Part shown: positions 42,729 to 51,240 of the stretch, piece by piece
Position numbering within the stretch: the stretch's first letter is position 1
Layout of the letters: each line of letters opens with the position of its first letter
Origin: Chachezhania sediminis
GTDB lineage: Bacteria > Pseudomonadota > Alphaproteobacteria > Rhodobacterales > Rhodobacteraceae
DNA: 64,000 nt
Direction: 5' to 3'
Assembly: GCF_009765275.1 (NCBI RefSeq)
Contig: NZ_VOPH01000010.1
Location: 1-64,000, forward strand
The notes under the pieces: model-generated
What the model was told of the DNA's origin: nothing
The model's database searches: none
What the model saw: the letters and a program-made list of their open reading frames with translations, nothing else
Program-made: the position numbers and the translations under genes

Positions 42729-44057
42729 ATGGCGATTGAACACCTGAAATCCGGCAAACCCGAAACGGAGCGCGCCGAAGACGACCAGAAGGTGCGCGCC
42801 ATAGTCGAGGCGACGCTGAAGGATATCGAGACCCGCGGCGACGCGGCGATCCGCGAATTGTCGGCCAGGTACGACCGGTTCGAACCCGAGTGCTTTCGCC
42901 TGACGCCCTCGCAGATCGAGGCCGCGATGCAGAAGGTGTCCACCCGCGACATGGAGGACATCCGCTTCGCCCAGACCCAGATCCGCCGCTTCGCCGAAGC
43001 GCAGCGCGCGTCGATGACGGATGTGGAGGTCGAGACGCTGCCCGGCGTGATCCTGGGGCACAAGCATATCCCGGTCCAGTCGGTGGGCTGCTACGTACCC
43101 GCGGGCAAGTTTCCCTTGGTGGCTTCGGCCCATATGTCGGTCCTGACCGCTGCCGTGGCGGGCGTGCCGCGGATCGTGGCCTCTGCGCCGCCCCGGGACG
43201 GCGTGCCCCATCCGGCGATGGTCGCGGCAATGCATCTGGGCGGCGCGCATGAAATCTATGTGCTGGGCGGCATGCAGGCCGTGGGCGCAATGGCACTGGG
43301 CACGGAAACGATCCGGCCCGTCGACATGATCGTGGGCCCCGGCAGCGCCTTCGTGGCCGAGGCCAAGCGCCAACTTTTCGGCCGGGTGGGCATCGACCTC
43401 TTCGCCGGCCCGACCGAGACCATGGTGATCGCGGACGACACGGTGGATGCCGAGATGTGCGCGACCGACCTTCTGGGGCAGGCCGAACACGGCTTTGACT
43501 CGCCCGCCATCCTTGTCACCAATTCGCGGAAACTGGCGGAAGGTACGCTGGCCGAAATTGATCGCCTGCTGACGATCCTGCCCACCGCCGCCACGGCGTC
43601 GGCCAGTTGGCGGGACTATGGCGAGGTGATCCTGTGCGACACCCATGAAGAAATGCTGGCGGTGGCCGACGACATCGCGTCGGAACATGTCCAGGTCATG
43701 ACCGACCGGGACGACTGGTTCCTGCAGAACATGCACAGCTATGGCGCGCTGTTCCTGGGGCCGCGGACCAATGTCGCCAATGGCGACAAGGTCATCGGCA
43801 CCAACCACACGCTGCCCACCCGCCGCGCCGGGCGCTATACCGGCGGGCTGTGGGTCGGAAAGTTCCTGAAGACCCACACCTATCAACGGGTCGAGACGGA
43901 CGAGGCCGCAGTGATGATCGGTGAATACGGATCGCGCCTTTGCATGCTGGAAGGCTTTGTCGGCCATGCCGAACAGTGCAATCTGCGCGTCCGCCGTTAT
44001 GGCGGGCGGAACGTGCCCTTCGGCGAATCCGCAACCCGTCCCGAAGCGGCGGAATAG
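42729..44057 (+). CDS. Histidinol dehydrogenase-like enzyme (HpsN-type sulfopropanediol dehydrogenase possible)
   Basis: 442-residue HisD-superfamily NAD-dependent dehydrogenase. Conserved: [51 protein letters not shown] (Zn ligands and the catalytic glutamate-histidine pair), NHTLPT and FVGHAEQC. N-terminal MAIEHLKSG resembles the HpsN subgroup, which oxidises 2,3-dihydroxypropane-1-sulfonate to sulfolactate. No other his gene is present, so a catabolic role is likelier than histidine synthesis. I used ATG 42729; ATG 42717 would add four residues. Divergent from a TRAP/ligase operon that shares operators with it. Confidence 0.78.
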   Translation: MAIEHLKSGKPETERAEDDQKVRAIVEATLKDIETRGDAAIRELSARYDRFEPECFRLTPSQIEAAMQKVSTRDMEDIRFAQTQIRRFAEAQRASMTDVEVETLPGVILGHKHIPVQSVGCYVPAGKFPLVASAHMSVLTAAVAGVPRIVASAPPRDGVPHPAMVAAMHLGGAHEIYVLGGMQAVGAMALGTETIRPVDMIVGPGSAFVAEAKRQLFGRVGIDLFAGPTETMVIADDTVDAEMCATDLLGQAEHGFDSPAILVTNSRKLAEGTLAEIDRLLTILPTAATASASWRDYGEVILCDTHEEMLAVADDIASEHVQVMTDRDDWFLQNMHSYGALFLGPRTNVANGDKVIGTNHTLPTRRAGRYTGGLWVGKFLKTHTYQRVETDEAAVMIGEYGSRLCMLEGFVGHAEQCNLRVRRYGGRNVPFGESATRPEAAE

Positions 44058-44063
44058 GCGCGA

Positions 44064-45152
44064 TCAGGCGGACGGCACGTCCAAAGCCACCGCCTTCAGC
44101 CGTGCCACCACGGTCTCGCCGGGCCGGAAGCCCAATGTATCCCAGGATTTCCGCGAAATCCCCGCCAGAAGCGGCGCCCCAGCCCCGTCGGCCCCCAGCT
44201 GCAGCCGGACGGTGACCTGGTGGTTCTTCGTCGGCTCCGCCCCAAGGATCACCGCCGGCAGGGCGTTCAGGATCGTCGTGTCGGATGGCGGCTTGCGGCC
44301 CAGGCTGACATCGCTGGCCGGAACCCGCAGGCGCGTCCGCGTACCGGGCGCGCCCAATAGCCCCGGCACGATCACCACACCGCCCGGCACCTGCACATGG
44401 GTCAGGCCATATTCGGTATCGCTGCCGATCACCTCTCCGTCGATCACGGCCGCGGGGCGGGGCATCCCGATCAGCGGCAGGTCCGGGTCGGCCAGCATCC
44501 CGGCAATTGCTCCCTGCGCGCGGACGCGGCCGGCCTCCATCAGGATCAGCGTGTCGGCCAGGCGTTCGACCTCGGTCAGATCGTGGCTGACATAGATCAC
44601 CGGGATCGACAGGCGGGCGTGCAACCGTTCAAGGTAGGGCAGGATCTCGTCCTTGCTGATCCGGTCCAGCGCCGACAGGGGTTCGTCCATCAGGAGCAGG
44701 CGCGGCTGCGACAGCAGCGCCCGGCCGATGGCGATGCGCTGACGTTCGCCCCCCGACAGCATCGCGACAGGGCGGTCGAACAGCCGTTCGATCCCCAGAA
44801 GCTCCACCACCTCGTCGAAGCCGATGTCCTGCCCGTCGGCCGGCGCGCTGCGCCGCCGGCCATAGTCCAGGTTGGCCCGGACCGAGAGATGGGCGAACAG
44901 GCTCGCCTCCTGGAAGACATAGCCCAAGGGCCGGCGGTGGGTCCGGCGGAAGTGGCGGCCGTCCTGCCAGGTCTCTCCGTTCACTGTCAGATGGCCGTGG
45001 GTCAGCCGGGTCAGCCCGGCCATGCAGCGCAACACGGACGTCTTGCCACAGCCGGACGGGCCGAAAAGGGCGGTCACCCCCTGCCCCGGCGCGGTGAAGG
45101 CCGCGTCCAGGCGAAAGCGGCCGAGGCGGCCGGCAAAACGCGCATCGATCAT
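44064..45152 (-). CDS. modC: Molybdate ABC transporter ATP-binding protein
   Basis: 362-residue ATPase: Walker A GPSGCGKT at residues 31-38, signature [16 protein letters not shown], Walker [14 protein letters not shown]-loop [12 protein letters not shown], then a C-terminal Mop/TOBE molybdate-binding domain (about 290-355, [20 protein letters not shown]). ATG at 45152 overlaps the modB stop (ATGA). Third transport gene of the modEABC operon and two codons from the convergent hisD-like end. Confidence 0.9.
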   Translation of the reverse strand: MIDARFAGRLGRFRLDAAFTAPGQGVTALFGPSGCGKTSVLRCMAGLTRLTHGHLTVNGETWQDGRHFRRTHRRPLGYVFQEASLFAHLSVRANLDYGRRRSAPADGQDIGFDEVVELLGIERLFDRPVAMLSGGERQRIAIGRALLSQPRLLLMDEPLSALDRISKDEILPYLERLHARLSIPVIYVSHDLTEVERLADTLILMEAGRVRAQGAIAGMLADPDLPLIGMPRPAAVIDGEVIGSDTEYGLTHVQVPGGVVIVPGLLGAPGTRTRLRVPASDVSLGRKPPSDTTILNALPAVILGAEPTKNHQVTVRLQLGADGAGAPLLAGISRKSWDTLGFRPGETVVARLKAVALDVPSA

Positions 45153-45817
45153 GCGCGGCGTCCCGTCAGGCGGCGTTCGATCACGGTCATGGACAGGATC
45201 ACGGCGAAGGAAAAGACCAGCATGCCACCGGCCAGCAGATGCGCCTTGCCCCAGTCCAGCGTTTCCACGTAGTCGAAGATCTGGACCGATAGCACCTTGG
45301 TCCGCCCCGGGATGCCGCCGCCGATCATCAGCACCACGCCAAATTCGCCGACCGTATGCGCAAAGCCCAGGATCGCCCCGGTCAGCAGGCCGGGACTGGC
45401 CAGCGGCAGGGCCACGGTAAAGAAGGCGTTCAGCGGCGAGGCGCGCAGCGTCGCCGCGACCTCCATCGGTCTTGGCCCCATCGCCTCGAACGCATTGCGG
45501 ATCGGGTTCACAACGAAGGGCAGCGAATAGACCACCGACCCCACGACCAGCCCCCAGAAGGTGAAGGACAGCGGCCGGCCCAGGATCGCGGCGAAGGGAC
45601 CGTTGGGCCCCATCGCGATCAGCAGGTAGAAGCCCAGCACCGTCGGCGGCAGCACGATGGGCAACGACACGAGCGTCGACACGACATCCTTGCCGAAACT
45701 GCGCCCATGGGCCAGCCACCAGGCCAGCGGCGTGCCCAGCAGCAGCAGAAGCACCGTCGTCAGCCCCGCCAGGCGCAGCGTCAGAACGATCGTCTGGGTC
45801 ATCGCCGCATCGAACAT
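45149..45817 (-). CDS. modB: Molybdate ABC transporter permease
   Basis: 222-residue inner-membrane permease with about five or six hydrophobic segments. [40 protein letters not shown] and [15 protein letters not shown] are highly conserved ModB signatures. It forms the channel as a homodimer with ModC as ATPase and ModA as binding protein. Confidence 0.92.
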   Translation of the reverse strand: MFDAAMTQTIVLTLRLAGLTTVLLLLLGTPLAWWLAHGRSFGKDVVSTLVSLPIVLPPTVLGFYLLIAMGPNGPFAAILGRPLSFTFWGLVVGSVVYSLPFVVNPIRNAFEAMGPRPMEVAATLRASPLNAFFTVALPLASPGLLTGAILGFAHTVGEFGVVLMIGGGIPGRTKVLSVQIFDYVETLDWGKAHLLAGGMLVFSFAVILSMTVIERRLTGRRA

Positions 45818-45822
45818 CGGAC

Positions 45823-46581
45823 CTATTCGCCCACGCGGTAGCCGTAGCTTTCGATGATCGCCCGCGCCTCGGGTCCCTGCAGGAAGTCGATGAAGGCCGC
45901 GGCGGCCTCGTTCCCCTCGGCCATCTTCAGCAGGACGGCGTCCTGCCGGATCGGCTTGTACATGGCGGCCGGAACCAGCCAGTCCGACCCGCTGTCGTCC
46001 TTGATCACCTGCGACAGCGCCACGAAACCGACCTGCGCATTGCCAGTCGCCACGAACTGGTGAGTCTGGCTGATGCTCTTGCCCTCGACCAGCTTGGGCA
46101 GCAGCGCGTCATAAAGGTTCAGCGCCTGCAGCACCTCGACCGCCGCGGCGCCATAGGGGGCCGTGGCCGGGTTGGCGATGGCGACATGAGTCAGGGCGGG
46201 ACTTTCCAGCACCTTCGCCGTTCCGTCGATGGCAGCGGGATCAGCGCTCCACAGCACCAGCTGGCCTTCGGCATAGGTGAAGCGTGAGCCCGGTACGGCA
46301 AAGCCATCGGTTTCCGCCAATTCCGGGCGGACCTGGTCGGCAGCCAGAAACACGTCGAAGGGAGCGGCCTGGGTGATCTGGGTGTAAAGCTGCCCGGTGG
46401 AGCCGAAGGTGAAGGTCACGGAGTGATCGGTCGCATTCTGGAACGCCGTTCCAATCTCCTGCGCAGCGGCGGTGAAATTGGCAGCGACGGCAACCGTCGT
46501 CTCGCCTGCCATGGCGTTGCTGCCAAAGGCGATGGTGGCCAGGATGACGGCGCTGCGGACGGTCGGGGCAAATCGGATCAT
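45823..46581 (-). CDS. modA: Molybdate-binding periplasmic protein
   Basis: 252-residue secreted protein with a signal peptide (residues about 1-25, ending SNAMA-GE), then [19 protein letters not shown] and [20 protein letters not shown], the ModA oxyanion-binding segments (Ser of GSTGQL). The [20 protein letters not shown] motif is family-typical. Starts 30 bp after the modE stop. Confidence 0.91.
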   Translation of the reverse strand: MIRFAPTVRSAVILATIAFGSNAMAGETTVAVAANFTAAAQEIGTAFQNATDHSVTFTFGSTGQLYTQITQAAPFDVFLAADQVRPELAETDGFAVPGSRFTYAEGQLVLWSADPAAIDGTAKVLESPALTHVAIANPATAPYGAAAVEVLQALNLYDALLPKLVEGKSISQTHQFVATGNAQVGFVALSQVIKDDSGSDWLVPAAMYKPIRQDAVLLKMAEGNEAAAAFIDFLQGPEARAIIESYGYRVGE

Positions 46582-46611
46582 GGTCGGTCCTTTGGGGTCT
46601 TGGGAAGGATG

Positions 46612-47412
46612 TCAGGGAAGGGCCACGATGACGTGGCCGGCCTTGAAGAAGGCCGTCGCGGTGTCGCCCGGTTTCAGGTCCAGCCGGTCGGCGCTGTCGA
46701 TGGTGATGATCGCCGTCACCGTCTTGCCGCCGCCGATATCCAGCGTGACCTCGGAATTCACGGCGCCGTCGTGGCGGGCGGACACGGTGCCCACCAGAAC
46801 GTTCCGGGCCGAAATCGGGGTCGTCAGCTCTCCCGGCGCCAGGGTTACGAAGGGGGCTTTGATCAGGGCATAGACCACGCTGCCCTCGGCAATCCCCATG
46901 GCGGAGGCGCTGCGTTCCGTGATCACCGCCGTCAGGGACTGATCGTCCGTCAGCTTCATGTCGATGACGGAATTCACGGCACCCTCGGTCACCTTGGTCA
47001 CGGTACAGCGGAAGGCATTGCGGGTGCTGGTCTGCAAGGTGATGCTCCGGAACAGGTTGGTGGTGGCCAGGGGCGCGGTGCCCAGTTCGGATTCAAGCTG
47101 TGCGAATGCCTGGGTCAGCGCCTTTTCCATGCGGAAGAAGCTGTCGATCAGCGCCTGCCCGGCCGGTGTCACCGTCGCACCCCCACCGGACTTGCCGCCC
47201 TTGCCGGCCTCGACCACAGGCTGGGCGAAGAGGTTGTTCAGGGTCCCCACCGCATCCCAGGCCGCCTTGTAGGACAGGCCCACGGCGCGCGCGGCGGCAG
47301 CGATGGAGCCGTGTTCGTCCACCGCTTGCAGCAGCCGGATCCGGTCATGCCCGACGCGAGAGGCGCCGTCGCGGGCCAGGGACAGGGCTGCTTTCAGATG
47401 GCCGTCGGTCAT
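46612..47412 (-). CDS. modE: Molybdate-responsive regulator ModE
   Basis: 266 residues with the ModE layout: an N-terminal winged helix (IRLLQAVDEHGSIAAAARAV, GLSYKAAWDAVGTLNNLF, Gly-rich GKGGKSGGGATVTPAG) and two C-terminal Mop domains, each with the molybdate SARNxxxGTVS / RNAFRCTVTKV motifs. When bound to molybdate it represses transport. The operator is the inverted repeat at 47433-47457 just upstream, so the operon is autoregulated. Confidence 0.92.
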   Translation of the reverse strand: MTDGHLKAALSLARDGASRVGHDRIRLLQAVDEHGSIAAAARAVGLSYKAAWDAVGTLNNLFAQPVVEAGKGGKSGGGATVTPAGQALIDSFFRMEKALTQAFAQLESELGTAPLATTNLFRSITLQTSTRNAFRCTVTKVTEGAVNSVIDMKLTDDQSLTAVITERSASAMGIAEGSVVYALIKAPFVTLAPGELTTPISARNVLVGTVSARHDGAVNSEVTLDIGGGKTVTAIITIDSADRLDLKPGDTATAFFKAGHVIVALP

Positions 47413-47432
47413 CGGATCCTCAGGGGTTGAAT

Positions 47433-47457
47433 CGATATGTACTTTGTCTACATATCG
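47433..47457 (-). promoter_or_regulatory. ModE box (molybdate operator)
   Basis: CGATATGTA (47433-47441) and TACATATCG (47449-47457) form perfect 9-bp inverted arms with a 7-bp spacer, close to the known ModE site CGNTATATA-N6-8-TATATANCG. It lies 21 bp upstream of the modE start codon, where binding would block transcription. Confidence 0.85.
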
Positions 47458-47575
47458 CCATCCACATACGGAAATCCAACGGAAAGTCGCGCCGGGCTTC
47501 GGGGTCGTTTCGAATATTGCGAATGATCCGCGCCGCCCCTACCCTTTCGACGACCGAACCGGGGACAAAGGCTGA

Positions 47576-48007
47576 ATGACCGGACCACGCGAAATGCCCA
47601 CCGCCCTGTCCGACCCGGCCGAGATCCGGAGCGCGCGGCAGTTGCGCGAAATCCTTGCCGCGCTGACGACCGATGGGCAGCCGACCCGGATGACCCTGAC
47701 CGGGGCCGACGGCATGGACCACGACCTGACGCTGGAACCGGCGCTGGCGGATGCACTTCTGGACATGCTGCGCGTCGCCTCTGCCGGGCGGGGGTTTCAC
47801 CTGATCCCGGTGGAACGCGACCTGACGACCCAGCAGGCCGCCGACCTTCTGGGCATGTCCAGGCCCCATGTCGTCAAGCTTCTGGAGGACGGGGAAATAC
47901 CCTTCACCCTGACCGGCCGGCACCGCCGCATCCGGGCCGGGGACCTTTTCGCCTACAAGGCGAGGCGCGAGGCGCAAAGGCTGGGGCTGGAGACGGACGA
48001 GGACTGA
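47576..48007 (+). CDS. Excisionase-like HTH protein (possible orphan antitoxin)
   Basis: 143 residues. The C-terminal half carries a MerR/excisionase-type helix-turn-helix: LTTQQAADLLGMSRPHVVKL, then LEDGEIPFTLTGRHRRIRAG, a combination common in antitoxins that pair with PIN-domain toxins. The N-terminal half is helical and acidic. No toxin follows: the next gene is convergent, 13 bp away. It may be a relic of a pair or a stand-alone regulator. ATG at 47594 is an alternative start. Confidence 0.72.
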   Translation: MTGPREMPTALSDPAEIRSARQLREILAALTTDGQPTRMTLTGADGMDHDLTLEPALADALLDMLRVASAGRGFHLIPVERDLTTQQAADLLGMSRPHVVKLLEDGEIPFTLTGRHRRIRAGDLFAYKARREAQRLGLETDED

Positions 48008-48019
48008 CGCCGATCGCGC

Positions 48020-48673
48020 TCAGGCGCCGCCGCGAAGGTCCGGTCGGTGCGTCAGCCAATCGGCGCAACCCTTTGCGACGGCCTGATAGACCGCGCGGCC
48101 GATGGCCTCGCCAACCTCGGTGTGCAGCCCGGCAAAGGCCCCCTCCCCCGGCATGACCGCCAGCGCGATACAGTCGGTGCCGGTGCCCGTGGCCATGCCG
48201 CCGGGAACCGGCAGGCCGGCCTCCATCACTGCGGCGGTGCGGGCCTGGGTAGCGATGGTCAGGGCCTCGATCTGGGCAGCCTCGGTCAACCCGGCAGAGG
48301 TTTCGACGGCAATGTTGATAGTGCCGATCCGGTGCCCGGGGGCACGTCGGCGACCGACGCGTTCCGCGTTCGACAGGCCGACCGTCGCAAGGCAGGTGGC
48401 CGTAAGCTCCCCGACCTGCGCCGTGCAAAGCCTGTAACTCGCGACCGAGCGCGAGGTCAGCAGCGTCGGGGCATCGTCCAGCCCGGCCCCGTCCAGCGCC
48501 TGCTGCAACCAGACCATGGCATCCAGCCCTTCGGGCAGGTCGCTGTCGCGCACCTCGCGGAACACGACCCGATCCGCCGCAACGAAACCCGGCAGGTTCA
48601 GGGCCCAGCTTAGCACCCGCATCGGTTCGCGAAGATCGGCAATCAGCCAGGGCGCGTCGTGGGTGACCTTCAC
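48020..48673 (-). CDS. cbiZ: Adenosylcobinamide amidohydrolase
   Basis: 217 residues of the CbiZ family: SRSVASYRLCTAQVGELTAT, CLATVGLSNAERVGRR, PVPGGMATGTGTDCIALAVM are typical. CbiZ cleaves the aminopropanol arm of adenosylcobinamide, giving adenosylcobyric acid for re-synthesis of cobalamin with a chosen lower ligand. GTG start at 48673 overlaps the btuD stop (GTGA). It is the last gene of the riboswitch-controlled uptake operon, so imported corrinoids can be remodelled. Confidence 0.86.
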   Translation of the reverse strand: MKVTHDAPWLIADLREPMRVLSWALNLPGFVAADRVVFREVRDSDLPEGLDAMVWLQQALDGAGLDDAPTLLTSRSVASYRLCTAQVGELTATCLATVGLSNAERVGRRRAPGHRIGTINIAVETSAGLTEAAQIEALTIATQARTAAVMEAGLPVPGGMATGTGTDCIALAVMPGEGAFAGLHTEVGEAIGRAVYQAVAKGCADWLTHRPDLRGGA

Positions 48674-49428
48674 CGCGGCCTCCGGGACAGGGTCATCGGC
48701 TGCAGAACCGGACCTTCGGGCGTGTCCGCAGCCCAGGCAGTGATGCCGAAGACATCGGCCAGCCGTTCGGGCGTCAGGACCTCCAGCGGCCTGCCATCGG
48801 CCACGATCCGGCCGCGGTCCATCAGGACCAGCCGCGTGCAGAAGCGCGCCGCCAGACCCAGGTCGTGGATCGAGACGACGGTGCCCACCCCTTCCGTTGC
48901 CAGACCGGCAAAGACCTCCATCGTGGCGATCTGGTGCGCGGGGTCGAGGCCCGCAATCGGTTCGTCCGCTATCAGCAGCGGCGTCCCCTGCGCCAGCGCC
49001 CGGGCCAGCAGGACGCGCGCCTGCTCGCCCCCCGACAAATGCGTCGCGGTGCGGTAGCGATAGGCGTCCAGGTCCATCCGCGCGATAGCTGCGTCGATGA
49101 TCTGCGCATCGGCCGGCCCTGCCCTGCGGCCATGGGGCACGCGGCCCAGGGCGATCAGCCGTTCGACAGTCACGGGCCAGGCGATCTCGCGCGCCTGCGG
49201 CAACCAGGCGACCTGACGGGCCCGGGCCCTCGGCGGCAGTTCTGCCAGCGAGGACCGGCCGTCATGCGGCAACAGGCCCAGCGTGGCGCGCATCAGGGAT
49301 GTCTTGCCCGCGCCGTTGGGGCCGACAAGTCCCACGACCTCACCCCCCGCGACAGAAAGCGAGGCGCCTTCCACCACCGGGCAGGGACCGCGCCGGACGG
49401 TCAGGTCTTCAAGGGTCAGCAGAGTCAT
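48670..49428 (-). CDS. btuD: Cobalamin/corrinoid ABC transporter ATP-binding protein
   Basis: 252-residue ATPase with Walker A GPNGAGKT at residues 36-43, signature LSGGEQARVLLARALA, Walker B LLIADEPIAGLDP, and H-loop VVSIHDLGLAARF, the FecCD/BtuCD type. The ATG at 49428 overlaps the btuC stop (ATGA). The operon order btuB-F-C-D-cbiZ and the upstream riboswitch support corrinoid, rather than siderophore, import. Confidence 0.85.
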   Translation of the reverse strand: MTLLTLEDLTVRRGPCPVVEGASLSVAGGEVVGLVGPNGAGKTSLMRATLGLLPHDGRSSLAELPPRARARQVAWLPQAREIAWPVTVERLIALGRVPHGRRAGPADAQIIDAAIARMDLDAYRYRTATHLSGGEQARVLLARALAQGTPLLIADEPIAGLDPAHQIATMEVFAGLATEGVGTVVSIHDLGLAARFCTRLVLMDRGRIVADGRPLEVLTPERLADVFGITAWAADTPEGPVLQPMTLSRRPR

Positions 49429-50417
49429 GCACCTTCCCTCCGCGTGCGGAAGACCAGATGCAGGAACAGCGGCGCGCCGACGATGGCGGTCAGGACGCCC
49501 AGCTTCAGGTCCCGGTCCGGCAGGATCAGGCGGACGGCAATGTCCGCGGCCAGCACCATTGCCGCTCCACCCAGCGCCGAGGCCGGCAGCAAGCGGCCCG
49601 GCATCGCACCCACGGCCCGGCGCAGGATATGAGGCACGACCAGTCCGACAAAGCCCACGGCTCCGGTCACGGCCGTCGTGGCGCCGACCAGCAGGGCGAC
49701 CCCCGCCACCAGCCGCAACCGCAGCCGCACCAGCGAGATGCCCAGGCTTTCGGCCGCGTCCTCGCCCAGCGTCAGGGCATCCAGCCCGCGCGAGAGCGGC
49801 ATCAGAAGGGCCGCACCGGCCAGCACGAAAGGCAGGCACAGCCAGACATGCAGGAAGGACCGGTCCGCCAACGAGCCCATCATCCAGAACATGATGTCGG
49901 AGGCGGCGAAGGGATTGGGCGACAGGTTCAGGACCAGCGAGGTCAGCGCACCCGCCAGAGCCGAAATCGCGATGCCCGCCAGGATCAGTGTCAGCGACCC
50001 GCCCCGGGATCCCGCCAGCGCCAAGAGCAGCACCGCCGCAAGGCCCGCACCGACCAGCGCGGCGACGGGAAGCGCCAGAACGAAGGCGGCAGACAGGCCG
50101 GTCTGGATCGCCAGCACGGCCCCAAGTGCGGCCGATCCGCTGACCCCCAGCAACCCGGGTTCGGCCAGCGGGTTGCGCAGATAGCCCTGCATCGCGGCCC
50201 CGGCAAGACCAAGGGAACCGCCGACCAGCACGGCCAGGATGGCCCGGGGCAGGCGGATCTCGCGCATGACCAGCGTCATCACACCGCCGTCACCCGCGAT
50301 CAGCGCCCGCAGGCTTTCACCGGCCGGAAGCCCGGCCGGACCGATCAGCAACGACGCAGCAAACAGGACTGCGACAAGGGCCGCGAGCTCCGCCAGAAGC
50401 CAGCCGAAACGGATCAT
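49425..50417 (-). CDS. btuC: Cobalamin/corrinoid ABC transporter permease
   Basis: 330-residue FecCD-family permease with about ten helices. LPRAILAVLVGGSLGLAGAA, MQGYLRNPLAEPGLLGVSGS and GAVGFVGLVVPHILRRAVGA are the conserved segments. ATG at 50417 overlaps the btuF stop (ATGA). Confidence 0.87.
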   Translation of the reverse strand: MIRFGWLLAELAALVAVLFAASLLIGPAGLPAGESLRALIAGDGGVMTLVMREIRLPRAILAVLVGGSLGLAGAAMQGYLRNPLAEPGLLGVSGSAALGAVLAIQTGLSAAFVLALPVAALVGAGLAAVLLLALAGSRGGSLTLILAGIAISALAGALTSLVLNLSPNPFAASDIMFWMMGSLADRSFLHVWLCLPFVLAGAALLMPLSRGLDALTLGEDAAESLGISLVRLRLRLVAGVALLVGATTAVTGAVGFVGLVVPHILRRAVGAMPGRLLPASALGGAAMVLAADIAVRLILPDRDLKLGVLTAIVGAPLFLHLVFRTRREGA

Positions 50418-51238
50418 TCCAGCGCCTCCGCCGCCCTGGCCAGCGTTTCGACCGCGTTCAGGACGGCCGGCGTGCCGCAGACCCAGTCGCTGTCGGTCAG
50501 GGGGGCCACGCGCGCGCGCGCCTGCAGGGACCGCAACGCGGGATGGTCCAGGATTTCCTCGGCCACAGAGGCCGCCGGCCAGCGGGTCGGCAGGACGACA
50601 AGGTCCGGGTCCAGCATCACCAACTGTTCCAGCGGCAGCTGCCCACCACCGGCAAACCCGGCCTCGGCCGCGACATTGTCCAGTCCGGCGGCATCGAGGA
50701 TCGCCCCAGACAGGCTGGCCGGGCCGGAAGTATAGCCCCGCGCAGCATAGATCGCCGCGCGTTTGCGGATCGCGGGGGCCGCGGCGCGCAAACTGGCCAG
50801 CCGGGCATCGACGCCGGCTATCAGGCGGTCCGCCTCTTCTGCCCGCCCCAGCGCCGCGCCCACTTCGGCAATCCGGTCCCGAACATCGTCCAGCGAACGG
50901 GCCGGATCAACGATCAGCACCGGGATGCCCAGCCGTTCCAGCATCGCCACCGTCGCGCGCCCGGTATAGCGGCCGGCGATGACAAGGTCGGGGTTCAGCA
51001 GAAAGATCTCCTCGGCCCCGCCATGATGGAAGGGATAGGCCTCGGCCTCTTCCGGCATGGCCGAACTGCGGGGGTCGCGGGCCAGCCACGACACCGACAG
51101 AAGCTGCCCCGGCGCGGCCAGCAGCATCGCCAGCTGGTCCGTGCAAAGGTTCATCGACACCACGCGCGCCGGCGCCGCCCCGACCGGGGTCGGGACGGCC
51201 AGCAGGCCCAGAAGGGCCGACAGGCGCAGGGCGCGCAC
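50414..51238 (-). CDS. btuF: Cobalamin/corrinoid-binding periplasmic protein
   Basis: 274-residue class III periplasmic binding protein with an N-terminal signal (residues 1-21) and RVVSMNLCTDQLAMLL, IFLLNPDLVIAGRYTG and LPLEQLVMLDPDLVVLPTRW typical of BtuF/FecB proteins. It begins at a GTG (51238), two bases after the btuB stop. Delivers the corrinoid from BtuB to BtuCD. Confidence 0.84.
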   Translation of the reverse strand: MRALRLSALLGLLAVPTPVGAAPARVVSMNLCTDQLAMLLAAPGQLLSVSWLARDPRSSAMPEEAEAYPFHHGGAEEIFLLNPDLVIAGRYTGRATVAMLERLGIPVLIVDPARSLDDVRDRIAEVGAALGRAEEADRLIAGVDARLASLRAAAPAIRKRAAIYAARGYTSGPASLSGAILDAAGLDNVAAEAGFAGGGQLPLEQLVMLDPDLVVLPTRWPAASVAEEILDHPALRSLQARARVAPLTDSDWVCGTPAVLNAVETLARAAEALE

Positions 51239-51240
51239 GA

